NCBI GenBank assembly: GCA_034766995.1
Contig: CM068321.1
Span: forward strand, 9,808,026 to 9,872,025
DNA length: 64,000 nucleotides
From: Acanthacorydalis orientalis
Lineage: Eukaryota > Arthropoda > Insecta > Megaloptera > Corydalidae
Reading direction: 5' to 3'
Below are positions 43,516 to 54,844 of the stretch, in pieces. A model generated the notes under the pieces. The model made no database searches, was not told where the DNA came from, and saw only the letters and a list, made by a program, of their open reading frames with translations. Every line of letters begins with the position of its first letter. Position 1 is the first letter of the stretch. The position numbers and the translations under genes were made by a program.

Positions 43516-44292
43516 CAGGGGAGGATTCACCTAGTTGGGAGCTACTGGCGGTAAAATTTACGGGGCTAACAAAATTGATCTAACGACCAAAAATATATTT
43601 ATGTAAAAATAGTTTTTATAACATTTTTTTTTCGTATCTATAATTTTATTCTATAAATATATAAATTATATCAAAATAAAATATTCTGAACGGTTTTTCA
43701 GAAAAATAATGAAACGAAAACTTTCATCTCTCTAAAACTGTAACTGAAACCGTACATTTCATTTAGAGTGAAAAAAAACTTTTATATAAACTTTTTCTTG
43801 ATTTTTGTCGAACAAACTCATCAATTATTTTTAAGTATCGATATTATTTAATATTTCTTTTTCTCTACATACAAAAGTGATATACTACTATATTTAGCCT
43901 TTCCTGTGATATTGTATTTCGAAGATAATTTTTCATTCTTTTTAAAACTAAGAACGATCTTGCTCCTGATATATTTGATATAGGAACAGTATAAAAAAAT
44001 TTAAAATAATTTCAACAACTGGAAATGTTAACGAAATTTTATTTGCTGCCTGGTATATTTTTGTGGAAATATTGAATTTGTTTCTATCTTCACATATAAA
44101 GAGGAGGAATTGTTCCAATTTATTATCAAAATGCATAATATCAATATCACTTTGCATTTTTTACACAAATTTATTATTATCAGCTAAGACGTTGAAGTGT
44201 GACGTCGTTTCTTTATGTAGTGATTAATTTTTTTTCCCCAGCTCTGGGCCCTCGTCTGCCGCCAAGACCGACACCTGCTTGACCCGCCACTG
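43516..44292. mobile_element. hAT-like non-autonomous element (tentative)
   Basis: The left end caggggaggattcacctag (43516) and the right end, read inward on the minus strand, cagtggcgggtcaagcaggt (from 44292), are both GC-rich hAT-style ends beginning CAG and enclose AT-rich non-coding DNA. The ends align only partly (CAG-GG-GG-TCA) and I see no 8-bp duplication. GC-rich stretches near both ends contrast with the interior, as in many hAT MITEs. Confidence 0.4.
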
Positions 44293-45042
44293 ATATTGTA
44301 TGCTGTTCCATATATCAAAAATTTTTTCTAGCTTGAAACTCTATGAGCATTTATTTAATGTCTAAACATCAAATCTAAAATTCATGAAATGAATAACTTT
44401 ATTATTAAAAATCACCGAAAATATCTTAACGTATTTTATATAATATTTTAAGTTTTGCTTGTTATCTTTGAGATATTCAACGGCGTCCCACTCAATCATA
44501 GGATCTCGGGCGACCACCCAGTCTCCTCTTAATTATCCACTGGGTAATGCACACAATTTGATATTATTCTCAATAAAAAGTGAATACTTTTTTTATAAAA
44601 TTTAATCTTTATTCAGTCTATATACAAAAATATTCCAAAGTTGATTATTGATAGTTTTTGATTTTTGATTACTTTGACGGCAAAAGTGTTAATTTTCAAA
44701 ATTGTGAAAATATTGAAGTAAAATCGTTAAAAGAATTTGTCATTATTATAAAATATCTAGATATTGAATTACAATTAAAGAGTTTTAGTTTTTTATGCAG
44801 TTTATTAATTAAATTTCTTAGTGTTTGTAAACTTCTTAAAGTTAAGCTTGTTTTTAAAACATGTCATATTTTATATAAAAACTAAGTGCATCGAACAAGT
44901 TTAATATAATTTTGACTCTGCGTTGGATTGACTTTCACATAATAATTTTTTACTCGCTTTACAGACTAAGGAAATTATCATTGAAAATATTCAATTTCTA
45001 TTTTGGATTGTTTTTTATGCACAATCAGAGCACTCAGATCGT
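44293..45042. other. AT-rich sequence with an HCR relic
   Basis: A divergent reverse HCR copy lies at about 44625-44715 (gttgattattgatagttttt, gatttttgattactttgacg). Otherwise nothing recognised. Confidence 0.4.

Positions 45043-45077
<35 letters not shown>
45043..45077. repeat. (TA)n microsatellite, left flank of mariner insertion
   Basis: TA tract running directly into the mariner end at 45078. Together with 45985-46008 it appears to be one tract split by the insertion. Confidence 0.95.
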
Positions 45078-45078
<1 letters not shown>

Positions 45079-45984
45079 CAGGTGGGCTGAAAAGTCCGTA
45101 GGCTGACACATAAATGGCGCTACTAGTATCAAATCCATATGATTTTTCGTTAGCCCTAACCTTCAAAAGACGCGTGTATAAATTTGACAGCTGTTGCACT
45201 ATTAGTATCTGAGTTATAGCATTTTTAGTGAAAGAACTTTTGTTACCTTGAAAAAATGGATAATAAGGAATTTCGTGTGTTAATAAAGCATTGCTTTTTG
45301 GCGAAAAAAAATACTGTTGAAACCAAGGCTTGGCTTAATAAACATTATTCGGACTCTGCACCAGGAAAATCAACCGTAGAGAAGTGGTTTGCTAAATTTA
45401 AACGAGGCGAAATGAGCACCGAGGACGATGCACGCAGTGGACGCCCCAAAGAGGCTGTTACCGACGAAAACATCAAAAAAGTCCACAAAATAATTTTTGA
45501 TAACCGTAAAGTGAAGTTGATTGAGATAGCTGAGACCCTAAAGATATCAAAGGAACGTGTTGGTCATATCGTTCATGAATATTTGGATGTATGAAAGCTC
45601 TGTTCAAAGTGGGTGCCGCGCGAGCTCACAATCGACCAAAAACAATAACGAATCGATGATTCTAAGGAGTGTTTGGAGCTGTTCAATCGTAATAAATCCG
45701 AATTTTTGGCCGAAGATCTGGCCCCAGCGACTTTTTTCTGTTCTCAGACCTCAAGAGGATGCTCGCTGGACGGAAATTTTGCTCCGATGAAGAGGTAATC
45801 GCCGAAACTGAAGCCTATTTTGAGGCTAAAGACAAATCGTATTATAAAAATGGTATCGAAAAATTGTATGACCGCTATAATCGTTGTATCGCTCTCGAAG
45901 GGAACTATATTGAATAATAAAATCAAATTCTATCAAAAAAAAATTTTTTTCTATGCAAGCCTACGAATTTTTCAGCTTACCTGT
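45078..45984 (+). mobile_element. Mariner element with both inverted ends, internally deleted
   Basis: 907 bp. The left end acaggtgggctgaaaagtcc is mirrored by the right end, read inward on the minus strand as acaggtaagctgaaaaattc; about 27 bp align with few mismatches. TA dinucleotides flank both sides inside a (TA)n tract, as required for mariner insertion. The encoded protein and ends look like the mellifera subfamily. Full-length relatives are about 1.28 kb, so some 370 bp are missing from the middle. This is the youngest-looking mariner in the window. Confidence 0.92.
45256..45918 (+). pseudogene. Mariner transposase with catalytic core deleted
   Basis: Starts MDNKEFRVLIKHCFLAKKN and stays open for 112 residues through both DNA-binding helix-turn-helix regions (SAPGKSTVEKWFAKFKRGEM, STEDDARSGRPKEAVTDENI, KLIEIAETLKISKERVGHIV). 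A tga at 45592 and a second stop follow, with KLCSKWVPRELTIDQKQ and DDSKECLELFNRNKSEFL still in frame. Then sequence jumps to EDLAP and, after loss of one C in the gcccc run near 45724, FFLFSDLKRMLAGRKFCSDE to the natural end ALEGNYIE. The segments with the first two catalytic aspartates (family V-T-M-D-E-T-W and H-Q-D-N-A) are deleted; the third may survive in EDLAP. The N-terminal part could encode a DNA-binding-only product, but nothing shows expression. Confidence 0.9.
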
Positions 45985-46008
45985 TATATATATATATATA
46001 TATATATA
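45985..46008. repeat. (TA)n microsatellite, right flank of mariner insertion
   Basis: Continuation of the TA tract after the mariner right end. Confidence 0.95.
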
Positions 46009-46019
46009 AATCTGGAGAA

Positions 46020-46165
46020 AGTTTTCCACTTCTTAGCACTTTAAGAATGATGACATTGCTATCTAGATACACATTAGAAATTAAGTTAATTATTGATTAT
46101 TTTTTATCTGAAAAAAAATTGTGATTGGCCGAATAAACGAAAATTAAGTCATCAAATAGAAAAAT
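46020..46165 (+). repeat. HCR dispersed repeat, forward copy
   Basis: Reads ttagcactttaagaatgatg, acattgctatctagatacac, then a core reduced to ttaattattgattatttttt, followed by tgtgattggccgaataaac. Confidence 0.55.
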
Positions 46166-47072
46166 AAATCAAAACCAGTTGATTTCTAACACTAAGATTA
46201 TTGATTTATAACAAAAAAATATTTTCATAAATCAATAAAGAAGAATAAAACAATAAAATAAATTATATATTTACAAATTTTTATATTATTTGTTGAATTT
46301 GTAAGTAATCAAATTTAATAAACTGTATCTGTTGATACATGACTGTAAAAGTTTTACCCTAAAAATATTTGCCTACGCATCTTTGCGTATCTGTGATTTT
46401 CACAGCAGGCGGTAATGATTTAGAGGCATTTACTATGAGGAAGTAGCGCGAAAAATCTAGATCTATGTAGCATTAAGCTACAAATATAATATTATACCAC
46501 CTAACTTTTTTATACTTTTTTGAATATTGACTGGAGTATACTTTATTTTTAATCTTTAAGCTTAATTTTTATTGTTTACAATATTTATTAATTTATAATA
46601 ATAGCTCGATTTGACAATGTTATAAATTGATTATAAAAGGAAATTAAAAAATATAAATATTTTTATTATTTGTTCATTTTATTTATATAGAGTGAAAATT
46701 CCTGCATATTTTTATTATGATGTCTATTAACATTTTTGGTAAATATTGATCTCTCGTTTACATAATAAAATTCAGAAAGTTATATTAATTATACAATTGT
46801 TTATAAATACAATCATAGAGTTTTTGAATGATACACCAAATATATACTCAAACTATTTATCAATACAGAAAAATACTTACAATTTTATACAATCGTTAAT
46901 ATAGAAAAAGTGAGATAATTTCTTTTATTATATTTTAATTTAGAAAATATTTGATACATTTCCTACTGTAAATGTGTTCCTTAAACAGTTGTATGAAGGA
47001 CATTCTTTTAAGTTGTGTTCTGTGATTTCGAATTGATGTAAATTACAAGATACACATTACTTTTCATGAATA

Positions 47073-47075
<3 letters not shown>
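46166..47075. other. AT-rich sequence, nothing recognised
   Basis: No supported feature. Confidence 0.5.

Positions 47076-47118
<43 letters not shown>
47076..47118. repeat. (TA)n microsatellite
   Basis: Pure TA tract. Confidence 0.95.
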
Positions 47119-47121
<3 letters not shown>

Positions 47122-48359
47122 TTATGGAAAGAAAACGAATTGAACTAAATTGAACGAATAGTTTATCAATATATCATCCACAAGCATACAAATTAGTTTA
47201 GCCACATTTTAAACTAATAGATTGGTTTCATACAAAACGTAAGCAGCGTCACAAAATGTGGTCTACAGGCACATTGATTTTAATTGATAAAATTCATACA
47301 AATTTCATATGGATTTATATATTGACCATTGTATTTATGGCGCTAAAATGCACTGGTCTTATATTGCTACCCAGTGGATGCAGTGATTTTATATAACAGA
47401 CATAAAGGCTTCTAGCTCATCCTTCACTAAATGAGATCTTTGGATTTATTGAAGTGGTTATTCCTGGCAGTAATAAACGTTTACTTGTATGAGTCAGGTA
47501 AATAGTGTTTCTGTTAAGTACATTTATGTGAGACGTATTTAATCGATTTTACCAGAAAATATGTAATACATATTTAGACCAACGTATTAATATCAAGTTT
47601 ATAACCAAATGTAAAAAACTAGAACTTACAGTATGTTAAAAATATTTATAGTGACGTAAAAATGTCTATTTTTCGTATATTTGAGTAACAAAAAATATTG
47701 TTTGGAGAGTTGAAAAGACTGTGAGATGATTTGTAATCCGGTTGATTCAAAACTACAAAAATTAACGAAAGAAGTAAAAATGATTGAAATTTTATACCAA
47801 ATAATTACCATTTGACTACTAGAGTGAATTGAATGAAGAATGATGAATAAGGAATGAAGGCATAAAAGGAATTATGAAGGAATATGAATAAGGAATCAGT
47901 TTATAAGATTGTGATCAAATATTTGGATAAAAAGAAGTTGGGCGTGAAGCAGAACTTCTGGAATAAGTGCAAAAAATAAAAAGAGTTGAAATCTGTTTTG
48001 ATATTATTTGAAAAGAAAATTATTTTCTAAACATTATTATGACAGGACGAATAATAGATATTTCAATAAGACATAAAATTAAGAAAAAGAGTCTTCAATA
48101 TACAAGGACTATTTCTTTTTCTTTCTGACCTAAGATGGTTCAAATGTCTCGATTAAGATGAAGACAATATTAATTATATTTATTGACGCTACGTCTCTTA
48201 GCAGAGCAAATGATCCATTAATGTTTTTACAAGGATGTTTTGGAATGTTTGGTAAATAAGTATTATCATAAACCGGATACTGATTTTGAAATGGATTCTT
48301 CATCATAATAATAATAATGTTTCTTCTTAGTCACAGTTATCAATGGAGCAATTTTAGAC
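47119..48359. other. AT-rich sequence with a slightly more complex part
   Basis: 47240-47500 is more complex (cgtaagcagcgtcacaaaat, tttatggcgctaaaatgcac) and has an AP-1-type tgagtca near 47490. The remainder, including a purine-rich stretch near 47830-47960 (gaatgaagaatgatgaataa), shows no recognisable feature. Confidence 0.4.
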
Positions 48360-48640
48360 TCAAACAAAATTAGAATCATCATCAGATACTATCTATCTTT
48401 TTTACCAGATCTCACCGATTGTGACTTTCCTGCTTTCAAAATTAGAAAATTATCTAAAAAGAACTCATTTTGATAAAGTAAAACACATAATAAGTCATAC
48501 GATAAAGCAACTACAGATCATTCACAATAAAACTTCCAGATATGTTATGAAATATTGAAAGAGAGAATGATGAAGTGCATTAGAGCTAATGGAGGTTACT
48601 TTTTAGGCCACATAACATTTAAACTTTGTAATTTTTTTGT
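48360..48640 (+). pseudogene. Mariner-type transposase C-terminal fragment
   Basis: Pieces in shifting frames read FLPDLTDCDFPAFKIRKLSK, KNSF, KATTDHS, NFQICYEILKERMMKCIRAN and GGYF. This matches the end of a mariner-group transposase: S-P-D-L-x-x-C-D-F-x-x-F-x-K-x-K-x-x-L-K-x-x-x-F, then F-Q-x-C-Y/F-E-x-W-K-x-R-x-x-K-C-I-x-A-x-G-x-Y-F. The third catalytic Asp (PDLTDCD) is kept. The family differs from the other mariners in the window. No ends found. Confidence 0.65.
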
Positions 48641-49139
48641 GATGAAAGATTAGTCTGATTTACTTTCTGTTAATTATTGTATATATATATATATATAATA
48701 TACATTTTTTAATGTGTGAGTGTTAATATATAGTAGACAATAAATGATTTATATTAAAAAAAATCAGATATAAAATATTTATATTCATTTTCTGATACGA
48801 AAAAGTTTTTTTAAATTTCTTTTATTTGTGAAAAAGCATCGACGTTTGTTCAAAACTATTCATAGTTCTTGATTAAAGTCTACTATTGTTATAGAAATAA
48901 AGTTACGTATGAGATTTATAAATAAAAAAACTTTTAAAGGATTGAAAAGTGACCAGTAAAAGTTAATACAAAGCAAAAAGTTACTTTGATGCATCTACTT
49001 TAACCCTCTTGATGCTAGTATTGATTTTATTTATGGTATTTGCAATAAGGCCAAATTTAATTTTTAAATTATGTCAATAAATAAATGTTGATTATTTTTT
49101 TAAATAATTAAATACTCAGATATATTTACTTTTCATTAC

Positions 49140-49187
<48 letters not shown>

Positions 49188-49379
49188 ATACTTTATATCG
49201 ACCACTTAAATAATTTTCTAACCCTTAAATATTTAATTAACATTTTTTTAAAAATAAATTAAAAAAGAATTCAAACATTTCTGAAAATCACTAAAAACAG
49301 AATTTTAATCAAAAGGTAACTAAAATCAGTATTTTATTTATAAACACAGTTAATTGGATATTAAAGTAAACTTTTTGTC
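48641..49379. other. AT-rich sequence with TA tracts
   Basis: TA tracts at about 48677-48698 and 49142-49184; nothing else recognised. Confidence 0.5.
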
Positions 49380-49562
<183 letters not shown>

Positions 49563-50574
49563 GAGTGGGTTTTGTGTTTGTATGTGCACATATGCATTAA
49601 TTTTTGTAATCTATCAGTTACATCTTGTCACTATCATTTTTTTAACGATTAGGTGACTATGTTTATGAAATGCGAAAGTAGTATATAAGCGATTATAATT
49701 TTTGTCTTGATAAGAGAACTTTCTGAAGATTTTAAAAAATGAAAAAGACCTCTTATATTAAATTAATGCATTAATTTTAACAGAATTTAGACGGACTTAA
49801 TGTTTTCTTTTATTAATATAGTTTTTCTTAATCTATATGTAAACATTCTTTACAAATACAACTAATATGTGTCTTGACTACAGTTTGAAAATGTTGCATT
49901 GGTTAAATATGCTTTTTGCAACTCCAAAAATCATTTTTAATGAGAAAATTCTTGCCATTATTATAAGTATTACCGATACACGTGTTTTCAGTTTCAGTCA
50001 CATCTTTATTTAAAATTTTTGATAAGCATCTGTTCATTTTGAAAGTTTTCACTTGTCCAATAAATGTTAACTCGTCTAATTTTATATAAAAGACTGATAT
50101 CGGTTTGCAATTTTTTCATTTTAGCTTCGTTCAGTTTGATTTTAATGTTCATTTCATACATTGTTGATTTTTTAATCTGGCTATTTGTGAAAGTGACATT
50201 ATATCGTCATATATTTTTAGAACAAACGGTTTAAATTATAATATTCTTTTAGATAAATATTCACCAAGATACCTAGCTGGTCATATTCACAGACTTTATT
50301 CATTTCAATAATTTCAATGGATAGAACGTCAAATCAAGCATATTCGCCATCATTCATTTATTGTAAATATCCTATTATTTCGTCAACATTAAATTTAAAA
50401 ATATTAATTATTTTTACTCTTGTATTTTTACTTTGTATGACTACAACCAGTCAGAATTTGGTAAATCCCCGCGGTTAAATTCAATTGAAATTTATTTTTA
50501 TTCTTAGATATAATGTTTCTCCAAAAATTTTTTTGGCATCTATTAAAGGATTTTTTTTAAAAAAGCATTTAATA
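49563..50574. other. AT-rich sequence, nothing recognised
   Basis: No supported feature. Confidence 0.5.
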
Positions 50575-50680
50575 ATATAATTGTGACACTGTGGCTGAAT
50601 TTATTTTCATACATGAATTTTACAAAAAAAATTCAGATCAAAAATGTGTAATAAATTATGCTCAATATGCCAGGGTAACG
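50575..50680 (-). repeat. HCR dispersed repeat, reverse partial copy
   Basis: Reads ttgtgacactgtggctgaat, ttattttcatacatgaattt and then a truncated core agatcaaaaatgtgtaataa. Shows the far end of the unit. Confidence 0.6.
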
Positions 50681-50714
50681 AAAAATTTCATTTTTCAAAA
50701 AAATAGATTATTTT

Positions 50715-50885
50715 ATAACTTGGTGATGTGAAGATGATGGCATTATCATTAACATATACATAGCAATAATGAAAAATGATCAATAATCATTTATTGAACA
50801 TTTTTGATTAGATTTATTGTGGAATTCATTTGTAAAAATGATTTTAGTGACAGTACCAGAACTATTTTTGTGATATTTTCTTCAC
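50715..50885 (+). repeat. HCR dispersed repeat, forward copy (near full length)
   Basis: Reads gtgaagatgatggcattatc, catatacatagcaataatga, the core aaatgatcaataatcattta then ttgaacatttttgattagat, tttattgtggaattcatttg and aaaaatgattttagtgacag, ending taccagaac. Confidence 0.75.
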
Positions 50886-51169
50886 TTTTTTACTGAAAAC
50901 CCAAAATTCTTTGAGTACTGAACAAATATTCTTTTACTTTATCAGATAAGAGTAAAAGTAATTTGCATATCAAATTTCAAATGAATAGAGCATTATGGAT
51001 TTTCGGAACCCCAGTACTGAAATCTTATATAAAACTTTATCTAAAATGATTATCCTTCATAGCATTCTGTTTACTGAACACAACAGAACAATAATAATTT
51101 TGTATTTGAAGAAAGAAATATGTTTAAACATATATATTGACAATATTATAAACAGTATTTTGTTATAAC
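50886..51169. other. AT-rich sequence, nothing recognised
   Basis: No supported feature. Confidence 0.5.
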
Positions 51170-51340
51170 ATAGTTCTGACACTGTGACTAAATTCACATT
51201 CACAAATGAATTATTTTTCCCTCCACAAACCAGAATAAAATCTTTTTAATTAAAAATGTTCAATAATAATTTATTGATCACTTGTGATTGTTGCTTATGC
51301 GCATTTCGTTGGCGATGAGTGCTCAGGTATATAAATTTCA
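51170..51340 (-). repeat. HCR dispersed repeat, reverse copy (best full-length copy)
   Basis: In reverse order, complete: agttctgacactgtgactaa, attcacattcacaaatgaat, tccctccacaaaccagaata, the core ttaaaaatgttcaataataa then tttattgatcacttgtgatt, gttgcttatgcgcatttcgt and tggcgatgagtgctcagg. It is a good reference for reconstructing the family. Confidence 0.8.
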
Positions 51341-51581
51341 TTAATTAATTAGAAATTTTATACGTAAAAATTTAAATAGTTTAATTGTTAATACCTTTTT
51401 TTTGTTACAATTTGTATTACACGTCTACACTGAACTACCATTCAAAAAAAAATAATATGTATATCTTTTAAAACATGGAGATATAAACAATAATGATTTG
51501 TAAATGAAAATAAATATTATAACAAGTGTAATAGCTGCTAAAAATGCAGTGTTCTGTATACAGTTCGGTGTGTTTTAATGG

Positions 51582-51585
<4 letters not shown>

Positions 51586-51633
<48 letters not shown>
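51586..51633. repeat. (TA)n microsatellite
   Basis: Pure TA tract. Confidence 0.95.
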
Positions 51634-51639
<6 letters not shown>

Positions 51640-51901
51640 GCGTACACACACATATAAATGTTTATGTATAATCTAGTACATATGCATATTATCGCTCTAA
51701 TGTCACTTAAGAAACTGCGGTCAGTGGCATGCAGATTCCTCTGTCCACTTCAAATTGTGGACTTTAATATTAAGTTATGTCTTTACTGTTAAATAGCAGG
51801 ATGTGTGCATATAAGTGGAGATGAACGCACATCTCCTCTCGTTTTAATACTCGTAAAAGTTAAAAACTATGTTCATAAAATAGAAATGACGTACATTATT
51901 A

Positions 51902-51910
51902 CATATATAT

Positions 51911-51967
<57 letters not shown>
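51902..51967. repeat. (TA)n microsatellite
   Basis: TA tract with one ataata phase shift near 51921. Confidence 0.95.
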
Positions 51968-51970
<3 letters not shown>

Positions 51971-52821
51971 TGTGTAATATTTAATTGAATTTTTTGCATT
52001 TGACATTTTTATTATCTTTACTAAAATATATTTAAGAAATATAAAGTCTAAGCACAGTTAATAAAGTTTGATTATAATAACATTAATATTCGTTTATATT
52101 TTAATTTATTGAAATTTAATTAAGAGAAATAAATACAAAATGCTTAAAAAAACAATAATTCACTTATGAATAATGATTCTGTGCATTATATTGTTTTTAT
52201 TATTTTCCTATTTTAAAAAAAAAGATTTTATTGCAGTGATATGTTTAGTTTTTTATCAATCATTTCTAATATATCATAAAAACATTTTACATTCATTATT
52301 CAATGTATGTCAAAATAATTATTTATTAAATATGACTACTTATCGTTCATCATTTGTAGAAAAAATATTTTACACTAATTAAGACACATAAATTAATGTA
52401 AAACACATGTCTAACAATTTTAATTTATGGGAAAAATATTAAACCACTTTTAATTACCTTTATATCATTTATAACTTACTACTAGTATTAATTATTTCAT
52501 TGAATTAATTTACTTACTAGTAAAATTTGTTTATATTGAAACTAAATTAGAAATGTATAGCAACTTAAACATATATATTAGAAAAAAGAAACTAAATTTT
52601 AATTAGCATTTGATCAAGATAAATATTATATAACAATAAAACTTTTAAACATTTATATTGAATGTCAAATTAATGTTTGTTATTAACATAAATAAACTCC
52701 ATACATATAATTAAAACTGTTCTTACAAAGTACATTTCAAACAAAAAATAAAACGCACTACTTGATCATTGGTGCATGAATCGTGATTTATCATGAATTT
52801 GAATCTTTAATTATTTAAATA

Positions 52822-52825
<4 letters not shown>
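51968..52825. other. Very AT-rich sequence, nothing recognised
   Basis: A plus-strand open frame at 52173-52382 is hydrophobic-rich (I, L, F, Y from AT codons) and matches nothing; treated as chance. Confidence 0.5.

Positions 52826-52882
<57 letters not shown>
52826..52882. repeat. (TA)n microsatellite
   Basis: Pure TA tract of about 57 bp. Confidence 0.95.
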
Positions 52883-52887
<5 letters not shown>

Positions 52888-53137
52888 CAATAGGAAATTA
52901 ATAGAGGTTTTTGTTATGAATTTGGACGTCATAAACTGCATTTATTCTCCTACCGGCATAATATGTAATATTATATTTAAATAATTAATATATATAGAAT
53001 GATCCAATTTAGGCTTCCACACGAAAATATTGAAAAAAACATCATTCTCTTAAGTATTTTAGTTTGTGTTTTAGTATTGAATTAAACTAAAATATTAAAT
53101 AAACATAACATGACTTTTCTTACCCCTACGCCCCCTT

Positions 53138-53314
53138 TTAATTCTTCCATGTGGAATCCTAAATTATATATAATAACATGAGAGAGAGAAAAAAGAGAAA
53201 TACATAGATAGAATTCATCCATAAGTAATTTTAAGGATAACTCTATTTTTAATACTTCCATGTCCCTTTTAATACTTCCATATGGAATCCTAAATTGAAT
53301 CATCCTACATACGT

Positions 53315-53383
<69 letters not shown>

Positions 53384-53429
53384 CATATATATGTATATAT
53401 ATATATATATATGTGTATGCATATATATG

Positions 53430-53492
<63 letters not shown>

Positions 53493-53535
53493 AGAAAGAG
53501 AAATACATACATAAGTAATTTTAAGGATAATTCCA
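53138..53535 (+). repeat. Tandem duplication, second copy carrying an expanded TA tract
   Basis: Copy A (about 53138-53245) runs ttcttccatgtggaatccta, a short atatataataac, gagagagagaaaaaagagaa and aagtaattttaaggataact. Copy B (about 53268-53534) has the same flanks (acttccatatggaatcctaa ... gagagagagaagaaagagaa ... aagtaattttaaggataatt), but between them lies a ~165-bp compound TA microsatellite (53320-53482). A partial extra copy of acttccatg lies between A and B, and an inverted piece of the left flank is at about 52996-53022. Confidence 0.85.
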
Positions 53536-53639
53536 TGTTTATTGATAATTAATAATAATATATGGAATTTTTATTTATGTATTGATTTTCAATCTCTAAA
53601 AATCAGACTTACAACTTTTATGATCTACAATTAAATATT
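53536..53639. other. AT-rich sequence, nothing recognised
   Basis: No supported feature. Confidence 0.5.
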
Positions 53640-53880
53640 TATAATTGTGATTATTGCTTATTCACATTTTAATGGCAATTCTATTATGTTCATAATACTA
53701 AAAAACAGAAGAATTTCTCTAAGGTTGATATGGCATTTCCATTACACGCACATAAGCAGTAATAAGATCTATTAATATTCATTTATCGATTGTTTTATTC
53801 AGAAAACATTTTATATGGTTTGTGAGGTACAAAATTTTATTTATGAAAACAAATTTAATTATAACGCGACGAAAACGATA
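53640..53880. repeat. HCR relics, reverse then forward
   Basis: A reverse partial copy at 53640-53700 (gtgattattgcttattcaca, ttttaatggcaattctatta) is followed by a forward copy at 53730-53880 (gatatggcatttccattaca, cgcacataagcagtaataag, tatggtttgtgaggtac, tttatgaaaacaaatttaat). Confidence 0.5.
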
Positions 53881-54016
53881 ATTCTGACATCCTAAATATA
53901 TTAGTCGATAATCATATAATTCTTTTCTAAATAAGTACTAACTTTTTTAAGTATTTAATTAGTTGATTACTTGCTGAAAATGAACAATATAGCAATTACA
54001 TTATATCCCTAATATA

Positions 54017-54258
54017 TTAACTCTTTGCACTCGGAGATTTTTTTCACCTCACCTACCAGCAACTCGAACATATTTACTAACAAAATAGCCAGTAACAAAT
54101 AACTTCAAATAAAATGATATAGCATTCTAAATAATTTCTTTATTCAAATGAAACTTCAAAAATACATTTATTAATTCATGTATTATAAAAACAAATAAAT
54201 ATATTTTGTTAGATCTACGATATGCCCTCCAAGGAGACAGTCGTGTGGAAAGGGTTAA
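54017..54258. mobile_element. piggyBac-like MITE with TTAA duplication
   Basis: TTAA (54017-54020) followed by ctctttgcactcggag, and TTAA (54255-54258) which read inward on the minus strand continues ccctttccacacgact. Twelve of 16 end positions match. TTAA target site and short CCCTTT-type ends are characteristic of piggyBac-derived MITEs. 242 bp, no coding capacity. Confidence 0.65.
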
Positions 54259-54377
54259 TAAAAGAAAGAATCTAACTTTTTTCATGTCCATTAGTGTTTT
54301 TCTAATCGTTAGGAACAACATAGAATATATTTTATTTTTAGATCGATCATATTGTTAATAAAAAATTAATTATATGT

Positions 54378-54380
54378 TTG

Positions 54381-54432
<52 letters not shown>
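54378..54432. repeat. (TA)n microsatellite
   Basis: TA tract with one catata interruption. Confidence 0.95.
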
Positions 54433-54434
<2 letters not shown>

Positions 54435-54639
54435 GGTAAAGAAATAGATATGTTATAGCCATCTGTACTGGTAATGCTGAACATACACAATGTTATTTTA
54501 TCTTCAAACCTCAAACTTTTTCTACAATAGAAGAACTCTTTAATGTTTTATATGCAACAGCAAATATTCAAACCTAGCAATATGAAAATAATGTTGATTA
54601 ATTACTGTCTTCAGTGCTGTGTTTTATTATTTAGATTGA

Positions 54640-54710
54640 AGTATATTCCATTTTTCCGTCAACATTCATTTTATATAAAAAGGCACCAAATTAATTTGTA
54701 GACCTAATAT
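54640..54710 (+). mobile_element. Inverted left end of family A MITE copy 5
   Basis: On the minus strand it reads aggtctacaaattaatttgg, then tgcctttttatataaaatga and gaaaaatggaatatacttca: the outer 70 bp of the family A left end, in the orientation opposite to the rest of copy 5, which starts about 140 bp further on exactly where this piece stops. It is best explained by a local inversion. Confidence 0.75.
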
Positions 54711-54844
54711 TTTTATATTTTTTTAATGTATAGTCGAAGACTGTTTTTGAACTTCATACATTTTTGGAGCAAATAATATTCACTTAATTATAATTCATTC
54801 AAAGTGAAGATTTCTTGATTACGAATTCTCCCTCAAAATAAATT

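Noticed and set aside
52173..52382. 69-aa hydrophobic frame as a mitochondrial insert
   Set aside because: Composition is explained by AT-rich codons; no recognisable mitochondrial protein motif.
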